64,000 bases of DNA, taken from NCBI RefSeq assembly GCF_014395225.1, contig NZ_CP060723.1:3906001-3970000 (forward strand), given 5' to 3'. The notes under the pieces were generated by a model. The model was not told where the DNA came from and made no database searches. It saw only the letters and a list, made by a program, of their open reading frames with translations. The position numbers and the translations under genes were made by a program. Source of the DNA: Pedobacter roseus (GTDB taxonomy: Bacteria > Bacteroidota > Bacteroidia > Sphingobacteriales > Sphingobacteriaceae). Of the stretch, positions 35,890-45,041 are shown piece by piece. Each line of letters starts with the position of its first letter. Position 1 is the first letter of the stretch.

Positions 35890-37019
35890 TATTTTGGGTT
35901 TAATGCTACTACACCAATGTTATTATTGCTATCATTTTCGTATGCATTTTCGTATGCATCCATAGAGGCCTGAGCTTTTGATAGCTCATAACTATCCGAT
36001 CCTCTATCAATCAAATAGTTTGCTATTGCCCCTGCAACACCCTTAGCTAAACCTTTCCAAAACTCAGGTCCTATAAATGCCGTTCTGGTACTCGGATACA
36101 TCCTTGATAAACGCATTGCAGTTAGCTCAGCGGCTTCGGCTCCAGCTACATTCCCTTCTGCCCTTAATAGCGCAGCCTGTAAATTATGTTCTGCAATTTC
36201 TTGAGTAATCGCCTTATTCTCAATCGTTAATTTTACTCCACTTTCAACCATAGCTCCACCTACACCTAATGGTTGATTAACAAGCCCTTCTGTTTTTGCA
36301 CTTTCCCCAACATCACTCCATCTCCATATCGGAAGATTTTTTTTTGCTGCTTCTTCCTTACTATTTTCGCCATCAATATAACCATAAACCGCAATAGGAG
36401 CTGCCACCAATAAACCTATAGGTGTAAAAGCTGTAGCAGCAGTAATTACACCAATTATTGCCTGAGATGTAAAGTGGGCGGCAATTTCAGCATTGTTATT
36501 GCTGGTAATTTCTTTTGCGGCAGCCATTGCAATGACCGGATCTATGATAATAGAAACCACTCCTCCTTTTGGGCAGTTCATCAATGATTGACTAAGTAAA
36601 GCTTGTTTTTTATCAATTTCGACCCCTCCATGCGACAACATCCACTTCCCCTCTAAAGTAGCATCACAATCGTGCGCTATCTTATACAAACCTGTTACCC
36701 CAGCACCAATACTCGTTGCCGCAGCCGCAAGCATTACCCCTGCTGCTACCAATGCTAACCCACCGGTTGCTACTGTTGCAACGGCAAGCGCAGCTATAGC
36801 AATTACTGCTGTTAAAATCTGCAGGCCTCCCCAAAATTTGCCTGCAACTTTACATGAAAAAGTATCACTGATTTTTTTATCATCGGTATTTAACAAGGGC
36901 GCTTTTTTGCTTGATAATATTACCGTGGAAACTCTCGTGATACCTATCTGAAGAGGTTTACCATTAGTCATATTGGTACAAATAACGTTAGCACCCTCAT
37001 GTACATAAGAATAACTCAT
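35889..37019 (-). CDS. PAAR-like (DUF4280-type) protein with membrane segments, candidate T6SS effector
   Basis: A 376-residue protein. Residues 1-60 look like the DUF4280/PAAR-like spike tip: EGANVICTN, LQIG.TRV, DDKKISDTFSCK with cysteines C14 and C56. Next come hydrophobic stretches (about 66-105 and 190-215, rich in A, G, V, I) able to cross a membrane, then a mostly helical, alanine-rich C-terminal part (about 255-376) with no known toxin motif. PAAR-tipped proteins with membrane segments are a known layout for T6SS cargo. It overlaps its neighbours by ATGA upstream and TAATG downstream. Effector function is inferred from layout; the C-terminal domain is unfamiliar. Confidence 0.78.
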   Translation of the reverse strand: MSYSYVHEGANVICTNMTNGKPLQIGITRVSTVILSSKKAPLLNTDDKKISDTFSCKVAGKFWGGLQILTAVIAIAALAVATVATGGLALVAAGVMLAAAATSIGAGVTGLYKIAHDCDATLEGKWMLSHGGVEIDKKQALLSQSLMNCPKGGVVSIIIDPVIAMAAAKEITSNNNAEIAAHFTSQAIIGVITAATAFTPIGLLVAAPIAVYGYIDGENSKEEAAKKNLPIWRWSDVGESAKTEGLVNQPLGVGGAMVESGVKLTIENKAITQEIAEHNLQAALLRAEGNVAGAEAAELTAMRLSRMYPSTRTAFIGPEFWKGLAKGVAGAIANYLIDRGSDSYELSKAQASMDAYENAYENDSNNNIGVVALNPK

Positions 37020-37954
37020 TCTATCCTCCTTAATTTATAGTCTACAACTACTTCGACATTATTTTTAACTTCTTCAGCTAAAAAAACGTCAGTCTCTTCA
37101 ATCAATGACAAATCTGTATTGATAACTTGCCTTACCTGGTATTGAAAGTCATAACTAGAAAACTTATATCCAACAATGGGCTGAAATTTTTGATCGTATT
37201 GCTTTTTTATAGAGCTAATATCTATTTCTTTAAGGTCAATTTTACTTTGCTTTTTAATTTCGACAAACTCAGGTTTTTCAAAAACAATTTCTGAAGAAAC
37301 GTGTAAAGGAACCGAAACGTCTTCAAAAAGCTGAGAATTGTAATTTAAAGTATAATCTTTATAAACTTCTGATAGATTCACTAAATACCGATCAAAAAAA
37401 AGATCAAAAAATAACTTCGTTTGTATATCATCAATGAGAAGTTTTTCATCTTTAAACTGCGCTTCTGCCAAATAAATAAATTTTTGAAGTTCAATCTCAG
37501 CATTACTTGATCTCAAAAAAGAATATCTCTCTTTTATATTGTTTTTAAAGCTTTCCCAATTTTTTAGCACTTCATTGTAGTTCAATATCTTGTTTATTTT
37601 CCCTGTCTCATTATCAACCTGTACAGTTATATTACATTTAATCAGATCCAGAGATGAAAACAAGTCCATTGCCTCAGAGAGATTAGAAGGATTTATCTGA
37701 ATAATATTATCAAAAAGCAAAACCTCTACAACCAAATTCCCATTATCAATTTTATTTTTAACATGAAACTCGCGCTTTGTGGTTGCATGGTTAGTAATCA
37801 CACTATTAAATTTAGTCGCAACAGTCTGCTCGCAACGATACTTCAAGAGAATGGGTTCTGTCTTTTCAGTATCAATTACCTTATCAATCTTTGTATCAAT
37901 TTTATTTTCTACGTGGACAGGCTCATCCTCATCGAAAAATTTAAATCTGCTCAT
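37016..37954 (-). CDS. Unknown protein between VgrG and the PAAR-like protein, candidate adaptor
   Basis: A 312-residue acidic soluble protein without signal or membrane segment, rich in K, E, I and N. An N-terminal domain (about 35-110) looks mostly beta, a central part (about 125-200) mostly helical, and the C-terminus beta again. I recognise no family. It starts 3 bases after the vgrG stop and overlaps the PAAR-like gene by 4 bases. In other T6SS loci this position holds adaptors or chaperones that load the effector onto VgrG (DUF4123, DUF1795/Eag, DUF2169); it does not obviously belong to any of them. Confidence 0.8.
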   Translation of the reverse strand: MSRFKFFDEDEPVHVENKIDTKIDKVIDTEKTEPILLKYRCEQTVATKFNSVITNHATTKREFHVKNKIDNGNLVVEVLLFDNIIQINPSNLSEAMDLFSSLDLIKCNITVQVDNETGKINKILNYNEVLKNWESFKNNIKERYSFLRSSNAEIELQKFIYLAEAQFKDEKLLIDDIQTKLFFDLFFDRYLVNLSEVYKDYTLNYNSQLFEDVSVPLHVSSEIVFEKPEFVEIKKQSKIDLKEIDISSIKKQYDQKFQPIVGYKFSSYDFQYQVRQVINTDLSLIEETDVFLAEEVKNNVEVVVDYKLRRIE

Positions 37955-37957
37955 ATA

Positions 37958-39763
37958 TTAATTAATTTTAACTGGACTACCTGTTATTTTTTGTTCACCT
38001 CCTGAAGTTTGAGAAATAGTGGCATCCGAGCACACTACAATCGTTCCCTGCGATTCCAAATTATAAGTTTTACTACCTACGTTTACTGCAGTTGTTCCAA
38101 CTGTACCAATATTCACCTTGGCACCTGGCATTTTACCCGCATTCGCATTAATCTCATCTGTACCCTGAATATTGATCACTTTCCCAATAATATCAATTGT
38201 TCCGTCTTTCTTCATGGTAATACTACTTAAACCCGTTTTAATTACGATCGTTTCTTCAGATTCTGCGGTAATTAACCCTGGGCCATTTTCTATTTTTACA
38301 AAATTGGCTGCATTGGTACCCAGATTCAGCGCATGGTTTAGGTCATCGAAGCTTAAACAGCTTCCCTTTCTTGATGTTAAGCCTTTGGTATTACTGTTTT
38401 TAAAGCCACTGCTATCGCCACTTTTGCCATGGTAAACACTGCCCATTACCACTGGCCGGGCCACGTTGCCTTCTTCGAAAGCGATGACTACCTGGTCGCC
38501 CTTTTCGGGAATGACGTGAAACCCTCTGTTTTTTCCGGTATCGCCGCTACCTGCATTGGGGCTCACAACCCTTAACCATTCAGTTGGGTCGTTGGTTTGG
38601 CATTCCCATTTAAATTTAACTTTAATCCTACCTTGCCCCTGTGGATCATCATTATCAATTACATCGGCCAGCTGCATATCAGAATGTGGTTTCTCGTAAT
38701 TTTTAACCATAATACGCTCGGTAGTAGCCACTAAGCCTTCGAAAGTATTGCTGTACTTGCCAGTTCCATCTATCTGATGATTGATATTGGTAATCAGAAA
38801 TTTACCGAGGCTTTCGGTTGCAAAAGCAAGTTCCTTTCTTACACTCATGGTGATTTCGGCAATGCTGCCAATGCTGAGTGTGGCATTATCGCCACCTGCA
38901 TTTATTTTTAAGAGTTCGCTGATATGTGCTTTTTCCTCATTTTCTACATGGCTTTTAATGTCACTGCCATTATCAACCCTGATTAATGAAGGTTGATTAA
39001 AGGTTTTGCTGTACATGGTATTTGAAGCCTTAATGGCATGTGCCAGATCGGGGTTTCCATCTGCTTTGCCAGTACTTTCGCTGTGCAGCATTTCATCCTG
39101 TTTAGGATTGTAGGCAAAACGCTTATATTTTATGGGCGAAACTTCCATGGCATACTGCAGGTTATGTACATCACGACCATAAAAAAGTGCTATTTCTTTC
39201 TGTTCGTCTGGCTTGCCGAAATTAAGCTGTTTGCCATCATAATAAAACCATTCGTGGTATTCGCCCGATAAGCGGTTAAGGAATGCGAAATCGCTTTCTC
39301 TATATTGAATGAGGTAATCGATTGCCGCTTTTCTGGAAGCATTGGTTACAATAGTCAGGTCGTTAACCGGGGTATCTTTTGTAGCCAGCTTGACAATCGT
39401 ATCCAGATCTTTATCTAAATATGATCCTAAATCTGGTCCTCGGTCTATTAAAATAGTAGGACTATATCCACTTACAATAAGTACGCCATGGTAACCATGA
39501 CTTTGTGAGAGTTCTACTTTTGTAACCAGACCGGCAAAATGCTGCAGGTTTTCTGGAGAATGACCAAAAGAAGCGGTTAGGGTTTTGCCCACAAAATCGC
39601 GACTGTCATCCAAATTGATCAAACCGGGAGCACCCAACTGATCGTGGTTAAAGTGCAACTCGAAATAATGGTGCTGGTTAAAAGCCTGTAGCAGATTAAA
39701 AGATGCAAAGTGTGCAATTGCTGTATCTTCTATACTGATTTCTACGAGAAGTTTATTTTCCAT
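37958..39763 (-). CDS. vgrG: Type VI secretion spike protein VgrG (TssI)
   Basis: A 601-residue protein with the gp27-like base domains (residues about 1-370) and the gp5 OB-fold (about 375-460, with DNDDPQGQGRIKVKFKWE and GFHVIPEKGDQVVIAFEEGN). A beta-helix follows, made of short repeats (ETIVIKTGLSSITM, GTIDIIGKVINIQGT) that forms the needle. The last residues (KITGSPVKIN) carry no extra effector domain. VgrG sits at the tip of the Hcp tube and is where the PAAR-like protein binds. It opens the tightly packed effector operon and lies 35 bases after the L,D-transpeptidase-like gene. Confidence 0.96.
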   Translation of the reverse strand: MENKLLVEISIEDTAIAHFASFNLLQAFNQHHYFELHFNHDQLGAPGLINLDDSRDFVGKTLTASFGHSPENLQHFAGLVTKVELSQSHGYHGVLIVSGYSPTILIDRGPDLGSYLDKDLDTIVKLATKDTPVNDLTIVTNASRKAAIDYLIQYRESDFAFLNRLSGEYHEWFYYDGKQLNFGKPDEQKEIALFYGRDVHNLQYAMEVSPIKYKRFAYNPKQDEMLHSESTGKADGNPDLAHAIKASNTMYSKTFNQPSLIRVDNGSDIKSHVENEEKAHISELLKINAGGDNATLSIGSIAEITMSVRKELAFATESLGKFLITNINHQIDGTGKYSNTFEGLVATTERIMVKNYEKPHSDMQLADVIDNDDPQGQGRIKVKFKWECQTNDPTEWLRVVSPNAGSGDTGKNRGFHVIPEKGDQVVIAFEEGNVARPVVMGSVYHGKSGDSSGFKNSNTKGLTSRKGSCLSFDDLNHALNLGTNAANFVKIENGPGLITAESEETIVIKTGLSSITMKKDGTIDIIGKVINIQGTDEINANAGKMPGAKVNIGTVGTTAVNVGSKTYNLESQGTIVVCSDATISQTSGGEQKITGSPVKIN

Positions 39764-39798
39764 AATGTATTCGTTAATTGTAGCAGTAGCGTTTTAAG

Positions 39799-40514
39799 CT
39801 ACATAGTTTTATAAATGGCAATTTTATAGAGTCCCGGATAAAAATGCACCTCAAATGGCATACCTGCTGCATTTCGTTTGTGTGAGGCATCTATAGCTTT
39901 TTTAGTATAGGGATGCACTTCTATGGTATTGCCTTTTTTAAGGTAGCCGTTGCCAATCATGGTATCGATATCGCCGGGCCGTACATGGATGCAACCATGC
40001 GATTCTGCCAACTGGAAAATCCTTCCACTTGCAGTTGCAGCTTCGTCGGGAGGTGTGGTATGGATAAAATCACCCATTACCTGCTCCTTTCCATTCATTT
40101 TCCGATCGTTGTTCAGGTCTTTGAAATATTTAACTGAAACATGTCCAAAATCGTTAAACAGCCATTTAGTTGGTATAGGAGAATTAGGATAGAGGTTACG
40201 CTGATAGTTAAGTACGGCATCGGTAACTTTTTTCTGATCGTTTTTATAAGCTCCCCACTGCGCATTTACATCTGTTAATTTTTTCCAGCTTCCCAGCTGT
40301 TTAATCATCACAATATTTCCGCTTATTTTTACTTCGGTTCCCCATGCAATACCCGACCATATAGCATAACGACCATAACTTACATGCTTTTCGATACTTT
40401 TAATTACAAACCTGCCGGTAGTTGTGGAGGTTTGCGCATGACCATCGCCCCCATTTTTTCGTTCGAAGGTCCGCCATGTGCATCATATTCTTTAATTTTT
40501 ACGAGCGTATTCAT
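39799..40514 (-). pseudogene. L,D-transpeptidase-like (YkuD) gene with a one-base frameshift near its start
   Basis: The 3' part encodes a YkuD domain: HVSYGRYAIWSGIAWGTEVKI, then the catalytic SHGCIHVRPGDID with Cys and His. The only ATG inside this frame would cut away the first strands. A different frame starting at the ATG at 40514, six bases after the upstream stop, gives MNTLVKIKEYDAHGGP...MVMRK and joins smoothly to TSTTTGRFVIKSIEKH if one base is added near an A run at 40431-40433. The intact product would be about 238 residues. Such enzymes cut or cross-link peptidoglycan; inside a T6SS cluster it could be a wall-acting effector. No signal peptide is visible, which fits T6SS export rather than Sec. 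Confidence 0.8.
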
Positions 40515-40520
40515 TAATTA

Positions 40521-41096
40521 TTATTTATACTTTAAAACCTCAACCATAATTACATGGGCGAGTTCTAACTTTTCACCAGGATTAAAAGTTAATTTTATAG
40601 CGGTATTGGCATCAACGTTTATCTTTACAGGTAATGGCTGCTCTGTTGTGCCTATCGTTTGCTTTTCTTCCTCAATATTTCCGAAATGGCGGGTAAAATC
40701 ACCAATAAGCAAAGAATCTGTAAGAAATTTTGGCACCAGTAATATTACTCCTGCTTTTACCGTACTTTCTGTACCGTTATTTTTATAAGGCTGTATGATA
40801 ATGTTCTGATCATCATGATATTGTTCACCATTATAAATGGCCAGCGGCAGTTTGCCTGCAAATTTCCTGTTTAATGATATTATGCCGGCCTCATTCAGCT
40901 TTGACAAAGGGAACTTAGTTACCGAATCTGTATAATTAAGGAATAACCGGGTAACATTTTCACTCTTTTTATCTGCCGGGCGAACATTTTTATTTTTTGT
41001 ACGATCTTCATTACAGCTTAAACAACAGATCAATATTAATGCACCAAAAATGGCAGGCAACAGCTTAAAACAAGAAGGTAAACGCATCTTTTCCAT
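40521..41096 (-). CDS. Hypothetical lipoprotein in the type VI island
   Basis: A 191-residue lipoprotein: hydrophobic signal ending ILICCLSC (lipobox cysteine about 28) followed by NEDRTK. The mature part is mostly beta with no known motif. It lies directly before the L,D-transpeptidase-like gene (6-base gap). An exported lipoprotein paired with a wall-acting enzyme could be its periplasmic immunity protein, which is an inference from arrangement only. The ATG at 41096 and one three codons in are both possible. Confidence 0.78.
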   Translation of the reverse strand: MEKMRLPSCFKLLPAIFGALILICCLSCNEDRTKNKNVRPADKKSENVTRLFLNYTDSVTKFPLSKLNEAGIISLNRKFAGKLPLAIYNGEQYHDDQNIIIQPYKNNGTESTVKAGVILLVPKFLTDSLLIGDFTRHFGNIEEEKQTIGTTEQPLPVKINVDANTAIKLTFNPGEKLELAHVIMVEVLKYK

Positions 41097-41253
41097 GTAA
41101 TAAAAAATTAACCTAAAACATCTCTCTTACCATTTTATGCTCCAACTTACCTGACTACACTATAGTGAGTTTTTATCATAACCCAAATCAATTGCCTTTT
41201 TGAGTAAAAAGGAACATTAAATTATACTTTATGGGAGATTTGAAGCTGTAATA

Positions 41254-41285
41254 GACGAACGTGTAGAATTGATCTAACGTTCGTC
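41254..41285 (-). terminator. Hairpin after the downstream tssD gene
   Basis: Nine-base perfect stem GACGAACGT / ACGTTCGTC with a 14-base loop, 14 bases after the stop codon. No strong T run follows, so it may attenuate or stabilise rather than end transcripts. Confidence 0.5.
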
Positions 41286-41298
41286 CTTTAAATAATGA

Positions 41299-41694
41299 TT
41301 AAGCTTTTGGCCAATCGTTTTCGTGTTCTGCATTGCCGAGCTTTAGCTTACGGGCCGATACTACAAAACTTAATGTCATTGGGGTATTATCGTTTACTGC
41401 AATACCTTCGTTATACTGGATGATGTAACCATCTTCGAAAGACAGTTCTTTCATTTTTGAATCCTCTTCGCCTTTTTTGAAAACCAATGTTCCTGAAAGA
41501 GGCTTGTACTGGTTGTTAACCATTGATTCGATTACTGAAGTATCTTCAGTTGATTCGATTTCGATGTGGATGGTACCACCATAAACACCTGATGATGGAC
41601 GGCCTTTGGCGTCAACATCTCTATTTAATGAAAAGCTGCACTGTAGTACATCAAATTCTTTTGATCCTAAGTTTAAACGGGTTTTAAATGCCAT
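41299..41694 (-). CDS. tssD: Type VI secretion tube protein TssD (Hcp), copy 2
   Basis: A 131-residue protein of the Bacteroidota Hcp family: NRDVDAKGRPSSGVYGGTI and EIESTEDTS in the first half and MTLSFVVSARKLKLG near the end. Hcp hexamers stack into the tube that carries VgrG and effectors. By eye it is about three quarters identical to the next gene upstream. It is separated from that copy by about 135 bases of AT-rich spacer, so each may have its own promoter; a hairpin follows. Confidence 0.95.
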   Translation of the reverse strand: MAFKTRLNLGSKEFDVLQCSFSLNRDVDAKGRPSSGVYGGTIHIEIESTEDTSVIESMVNNQYKPLSGTLVFKKGEEDSKMKELSFEDGYIIQYNEGIAVNDNTPMTLSFVVSARKLKLGNAEHENDWPKA

Positions 41695-41829
41695 TGTAGT
41701 AAAATTTTAATGTTTTAAAAATGAATTGCGGTTAGCGTGGAGCGAGGAGCATGGCGATTAGCGCATGGCGTTAAGTGTTAGGCGTTTTATTTGCCTTAAA
41801 CTTTCAACATTTCTACCCTCAAGCTCTCT

Positions 41830-42225
41830 TTAGGCTTTTGGCCAATCGTTAACATGCTCGGCGCTACCTAATTTAAGCTTGCGGGCTGAAATCTGGAACT
41901 TGAGTGTCATCGGATGATCGCCAACAATGTTTATCCCTTCGGAATATTTAACAATGTAGCCATCTTCGAAGTTTACTTCTTTCATTTTGGCATCTTCCTC
42001 GGATTTTTTGATCAGAAGGGTTCCTGTAATAGGTTTGTACTGGTTGTTTACCATCGCCTCGATGATTGAGGTGTCTTCGGTTGATTCGATCTCAATGTCG
42101 ATGGTACCGCCATAAACTCCGGAAGAGGGTCTTCCTTTAGCATCTACATCACGGTTTAATGCATAGGCACAATGAAGTACATCGTACTCCTTGCCCGAAA
42201 AATTTAATCTAGCTTTGAAAGCCAT
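41830..42225 (-). CDS. tssD: Type VI secretion tube protein TssD (Hcp), copy 1
   Basis: A 131-residue Hcp with the same core motifs as its neighbour (RDVDAKGRPSSGVYGGTIDIEIESTEDTS). Differences cluster in exposed loops, for example NIVGDHPM against AVNDNTPM. It is the first gene of the island in transcription order. Two Hcp genes side by side could give mixed tubes or tubes specialised for different cargo. Confidence 0.95.
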   Translation of the reverse strand: MAFKARLNFSGKEYDVLHCAYALNRDVDAKGRPSSGVYGGTIDIEIESTEDTSIIEAMVNNQYKPITGTLLIKKSEEDAKMKEVNFEDGYIVKYSEGINIVGDHPMTLKFQISARKLKLGSAEHVNDWPKA

Positions 42226-42560
42226 AGTTTTAAAATTTAAAGGTTAAAAAAATCTGATTAAAGTAGTCTGGCTACTCTTGGTGCCAAACCAAATATCAGG
42301 CCAATCGTGCTATATACCATTCATTAACAAGTAGTAATGCTCAATCAAATAGAAAAAAATCACCCCATAATTAGCTCTCAAAACACTTTAAAACTAATCC
42401 TATAGGTTTAATAAATTGTTAATAAAATTTTTTACTATAAAAATAAATCTATACACCTTTTTAAAGTTATGACTAAAAAATGATACGTCTTTTATGCAAT
42501 GTGTTCAATATTATTATAACATAAAACCTTCTTTTGAAAAATATGAGGGTTTAGATCATC
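42226..42560. other. AT-rich leader of the type VI island
   Basis: No gene or clear hairpin; probably contains the promoter of the first tssD gene. Confidence 0.45.
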
Positions 42561-42776
42561 CGTCCCCTGCACAGCCCTGAGTAAAATAAACCCGATGGCA
42601 GCGGTCCCGATTTTTCATCGGGATAAAGCGCACAGCGGGGCTTCCGGAACCGATTGACAACATACCCTGATTTCCAAAAAAAAAGCCGCCTCATCTTAAT
42701 TTTAAAAAAGCAAAGCCTGTGTTTCATTTGCAATGTTAGTTCACGCCAAGTGTTTATACGCCTGCAGGCCTTAGGT
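42561..42776. repeat. Rearranged copy of the 344-bp repeat family
   Basis: Its first part, with CCCGATGGCAGCGGTCCCGA and a CCCGAT/ATCGGG hairpin, matches 44825-44910; its second part, with AAGCCTGTG and ACGCCTGCAGGCCTTA, matches 44700-44756. The order is swapped relative to the other copies, as expected if a longer tandem array was cut at a different point. A short open frame here is repeat sequence and not a gene. Confidence 0.8.
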
Positions 42777-42898
42777 ATATGGACCTAACAACATAAACCC
42801 TTACTTTTCAAAAACACGATCCTGAGATCTGCCCATCAAAAATCGCTAACAAAAAACAGGAGCAACAAAATTCGCCTATCAATTTGATTAACAAATAA

Positions 42899-44566
42899 TT
42901 ATTTCAAGCGTTCTGCTTTTAATTCGGAAAGTTGAAAACAAAAAGCATTAGGATACGAAGCTTCGTAAGTTGGATTTTGCTTTGCCTGTTTTACAAAAAA
43001 GCGCCAATACCGGTAGGCCGAGGTTGCAGTTGCCTGCAATTTAGGCGAAGTAGCATTTGTAGCTAAAGGACAGTACTGGGTGCCAGAAAAACTGGCTATG
43101 TCTGTCCATGCTCTATCAGCATCTGTGTAGGCATCTCCTTCTTTAGCCCAAATATGGCTGCCAGGCGCCTGATTTGTTGCCTGAATGGTAATGGAGGTGG
43201 GCATATAATCGGTTTTACTTGTTGTACGGGTGGTATACTGAAAACCAATGCCTTTACTTGCCTTATCAGCTCCTAAATCAATAACAATCCATTGCGGAAC
43301 GGTAATATTATAACTGTTCCAAAAAGTTGTAAAAAATGTAGCGGTGTTATTGTCAAACAAAGCAGCAATTGAGCCATCTCCAGGTTGATAAGTACTTACC
43401 CTTACGTTGCCGCTATTTAGAACAACAGATTCATAACTGCCGGACGAAACTGTAGTTAATTCAAATGTAGAAAGTAATGCTTTATGATCGGTTGGCCAAA
43501 TACCCAATGGTAAAACAAAAGGATCCTGCGTACTTTCAGCCGTGCGCACGTTCCGTACAATAGATTTGTCAGGCCCCACTATGGTTGAACTTTTTAAGCG
43601 AAGATTTGATGCAGGCGTAAAGAAGATATAATCTATACGTTCTCTTTCATCAGCATCAGGTGCCCACGTTAAACTGCTTACGGGTTTAGCAGGATTATCG
43701 GATGGATAGGTAAAACCAGGGTGGGTAACCGGAGAGGGATAAAGGCTCCGGTAAGAATCTTTAAACCCCGCAGCATTTAATATACTTGTGGCATCCCAGT
43801 TGTAAAGCACTCCGTTATGGTCGTACAAATTTGCTGTACTGGCTACCCAATCAAACATTGATGGTTCATTGAAATCGCCACCAAGAAAAACGATTGCCCC
43901 TTTACTTTTTTCAGTATTGGCATCCGCGGTAAAAGCCCTGGTGGCCTCATCCCTATACGAAGCAAGGTTCATTTGAGAAACCTTTGAAACATCTGTTTCT
44001 GGTCCATTTGGCAACTTGGCCCAGGTTACTCCACTATAACCCCTGGGCAGGTAGCAGGCATAATTGGTATAATCTAAATGCGCTGTATAAGCTGCAATCC
44101 GTTGCCCATCTACCAGTGCTATTAATTTATAAACCGATCCATGATCATTGCCAACAGGATAAATACTTGCACTTTCTACAATTGGATATTTAGAAAGTAT
44201 ACCCGAATCATCCGAACGGAAAGTATAATAGGTTAAACCTTTTGTTTTTAATGATTGTACCAACTTATTGGTAAAATCTACATTATTGTAATTCCTCACT
44301 TCACTTAGGAACACAAAATCGGCCCCTGCCCTTGCCACCTCATTTACAATGGCATCATAACCGCCAGTTACAGAAGTACCTTCCTGCCACACGTTGATCT
44401 GAAAAAATTTCAGATCTCTAACAGTGGCCACATCATTTATTGCTTTAGTGGATTCTATTTTTTGATTTACCGTACCCGCTACAGTTTTGGATTCGATTAA
44501 TGTTCCTTTAGAACAGGCGAATAAGCTCAATGCACAGCAGAGCCATAAAAATTTGTTTGTTTTCAT
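42899..44566 (-). CDS. EEP-family phosphodiesterase/nuclease lipoprotein with discoidin (F5/8 C) domain
   Basis: A 555-residue lipoprotein (LSLFACSK, lipobox cysteine about 18). Residues about 50-365 are an endonuclease/exonuclease/phosphatase domain: FFQINVWQEG, FLSEVRN, AAYTAHLDY, FLGGDFNEPS, ERIDYIFF and TDHKALLSTF with the catalytic His. All main catalytic residues are present, unlike in the interrupted EEP gene at 15095. Residues about 375-555 form a discoidin-like beta-sandwich (ATFFTTFWNS, PQWIVIDLG, YRYWRFFVKQA) that usually binds carbohydrate. Likely a surface phosphodiesterase or nuclease; the substrate is unknown. Monocistronic. Confidence 0.9.
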   Translation of the reverse strand: MKTNKFLWLCCALSLFACSKGTLIESKTVAGTVNQKIESTKAINDVATVRDLKFFQINVWQEGTSVTGGYDAIVNEVARAGADFVFLSEVRNYNNVDFTNKLVQSLKTKGLTYYTFRSDDSGILSKYPIVESASIYPVGNDHGSVYKLIALVDGQRIAAYTAHLDYTNYACYLPRGYSGVTWAKLPNGPETDVSKVSQMNLASYRDEATRAFTADANTEKSKGAIVFLGGDFNEPSMFDWVASTANLYDHNGVLYNWDATSILNAAGFKDSYRSLYPSPVTHPGFTYPSDNPAKPVSSLTWAPDADERERIDYIFFTPASNLRLKSSTIVGPDKSIVRNVRTAESTQDPFVLPLGIWPTDHKALLSTFELTTVSSGSYESVVLNSGNVRVSTYQPGDGSIAALFDNNTATFFTTFWNSYNITVPQWIVIDLGADKASKGIGFQYTTRTTSKTDYMPTSITIQATNQAPGSHIWAKEGDAYTDADRAWTDIASFSGTQYCPLATNATSPKLQATATSAYRYWRFFVKQAKQNPTYEASYPNAFCFQLSELKAERLK

Positions 44567-44697
44567 ATTTGGTTATATATAGCTTAGATATTTGAATTTA
44601 CGCATTTACAACCTAACAGCAAAGCGAAAAGTAAAACCTCAGCAACTAGCTGAAAATGAACCCATTTTAATAAAGCCATTTTATTTTCAGAAAATCA

Positions 44698-44985
44698 AGG
44701 CCTGTGTTCCATTTTAATGTCAGTCCCGCCACATGCTCATACGCCTGCAGGCCTTAAGCGCGGGGTCGGTATCCGCCATGTCGGGTTTAGCTTGATACGT
44801 TCGGTGCACAAACCTGAGTAAACTAAACCCGATGGCAGCGGTCCCGATTTTTCATCGGGATAAAGCGCACAGAGGGGCTTCCGGAACCGATTGACACCAT
44901 ACCCTGATTTCCAAAATGTAAAAACGAGATTTGAGAAGGTTAGACATGATATTTGAGATTGCGCGAACATTTAGGGTTTAGGGGA
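44698..44985. repeat. 344-bp repeat family, unit A
   Basis: Starts with GGCCTGTGTTCC, contains CATGCTCATACGCCTGCAGG, CCGCCATGTCGGGTTTAG, the CCCGATTTTTCATCGGG hairpin and GGAACCGATTGAC, and ends in the GAGATTTGAGA word and one TTTAGGG. The same landmarks recur exactly 344 bases later in unit B. Frames open across it are not credible genes. The stretch 44567-44697 before it shows no feature. Confidence 0.85.
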
Positions 44986-45041
44986 AATAATCCAGACAGA
45001 ACATTATGTTTTAAAACACCATTTTCTTTTTTCGAAAAGCA

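Noticed and set aside
38172-39271. Several frames of 70-90 codons antisense to vgrG
   Set aside because: Shadows of the vgrG frame; hydrophobic composition comes from the reverse reading of its codons.
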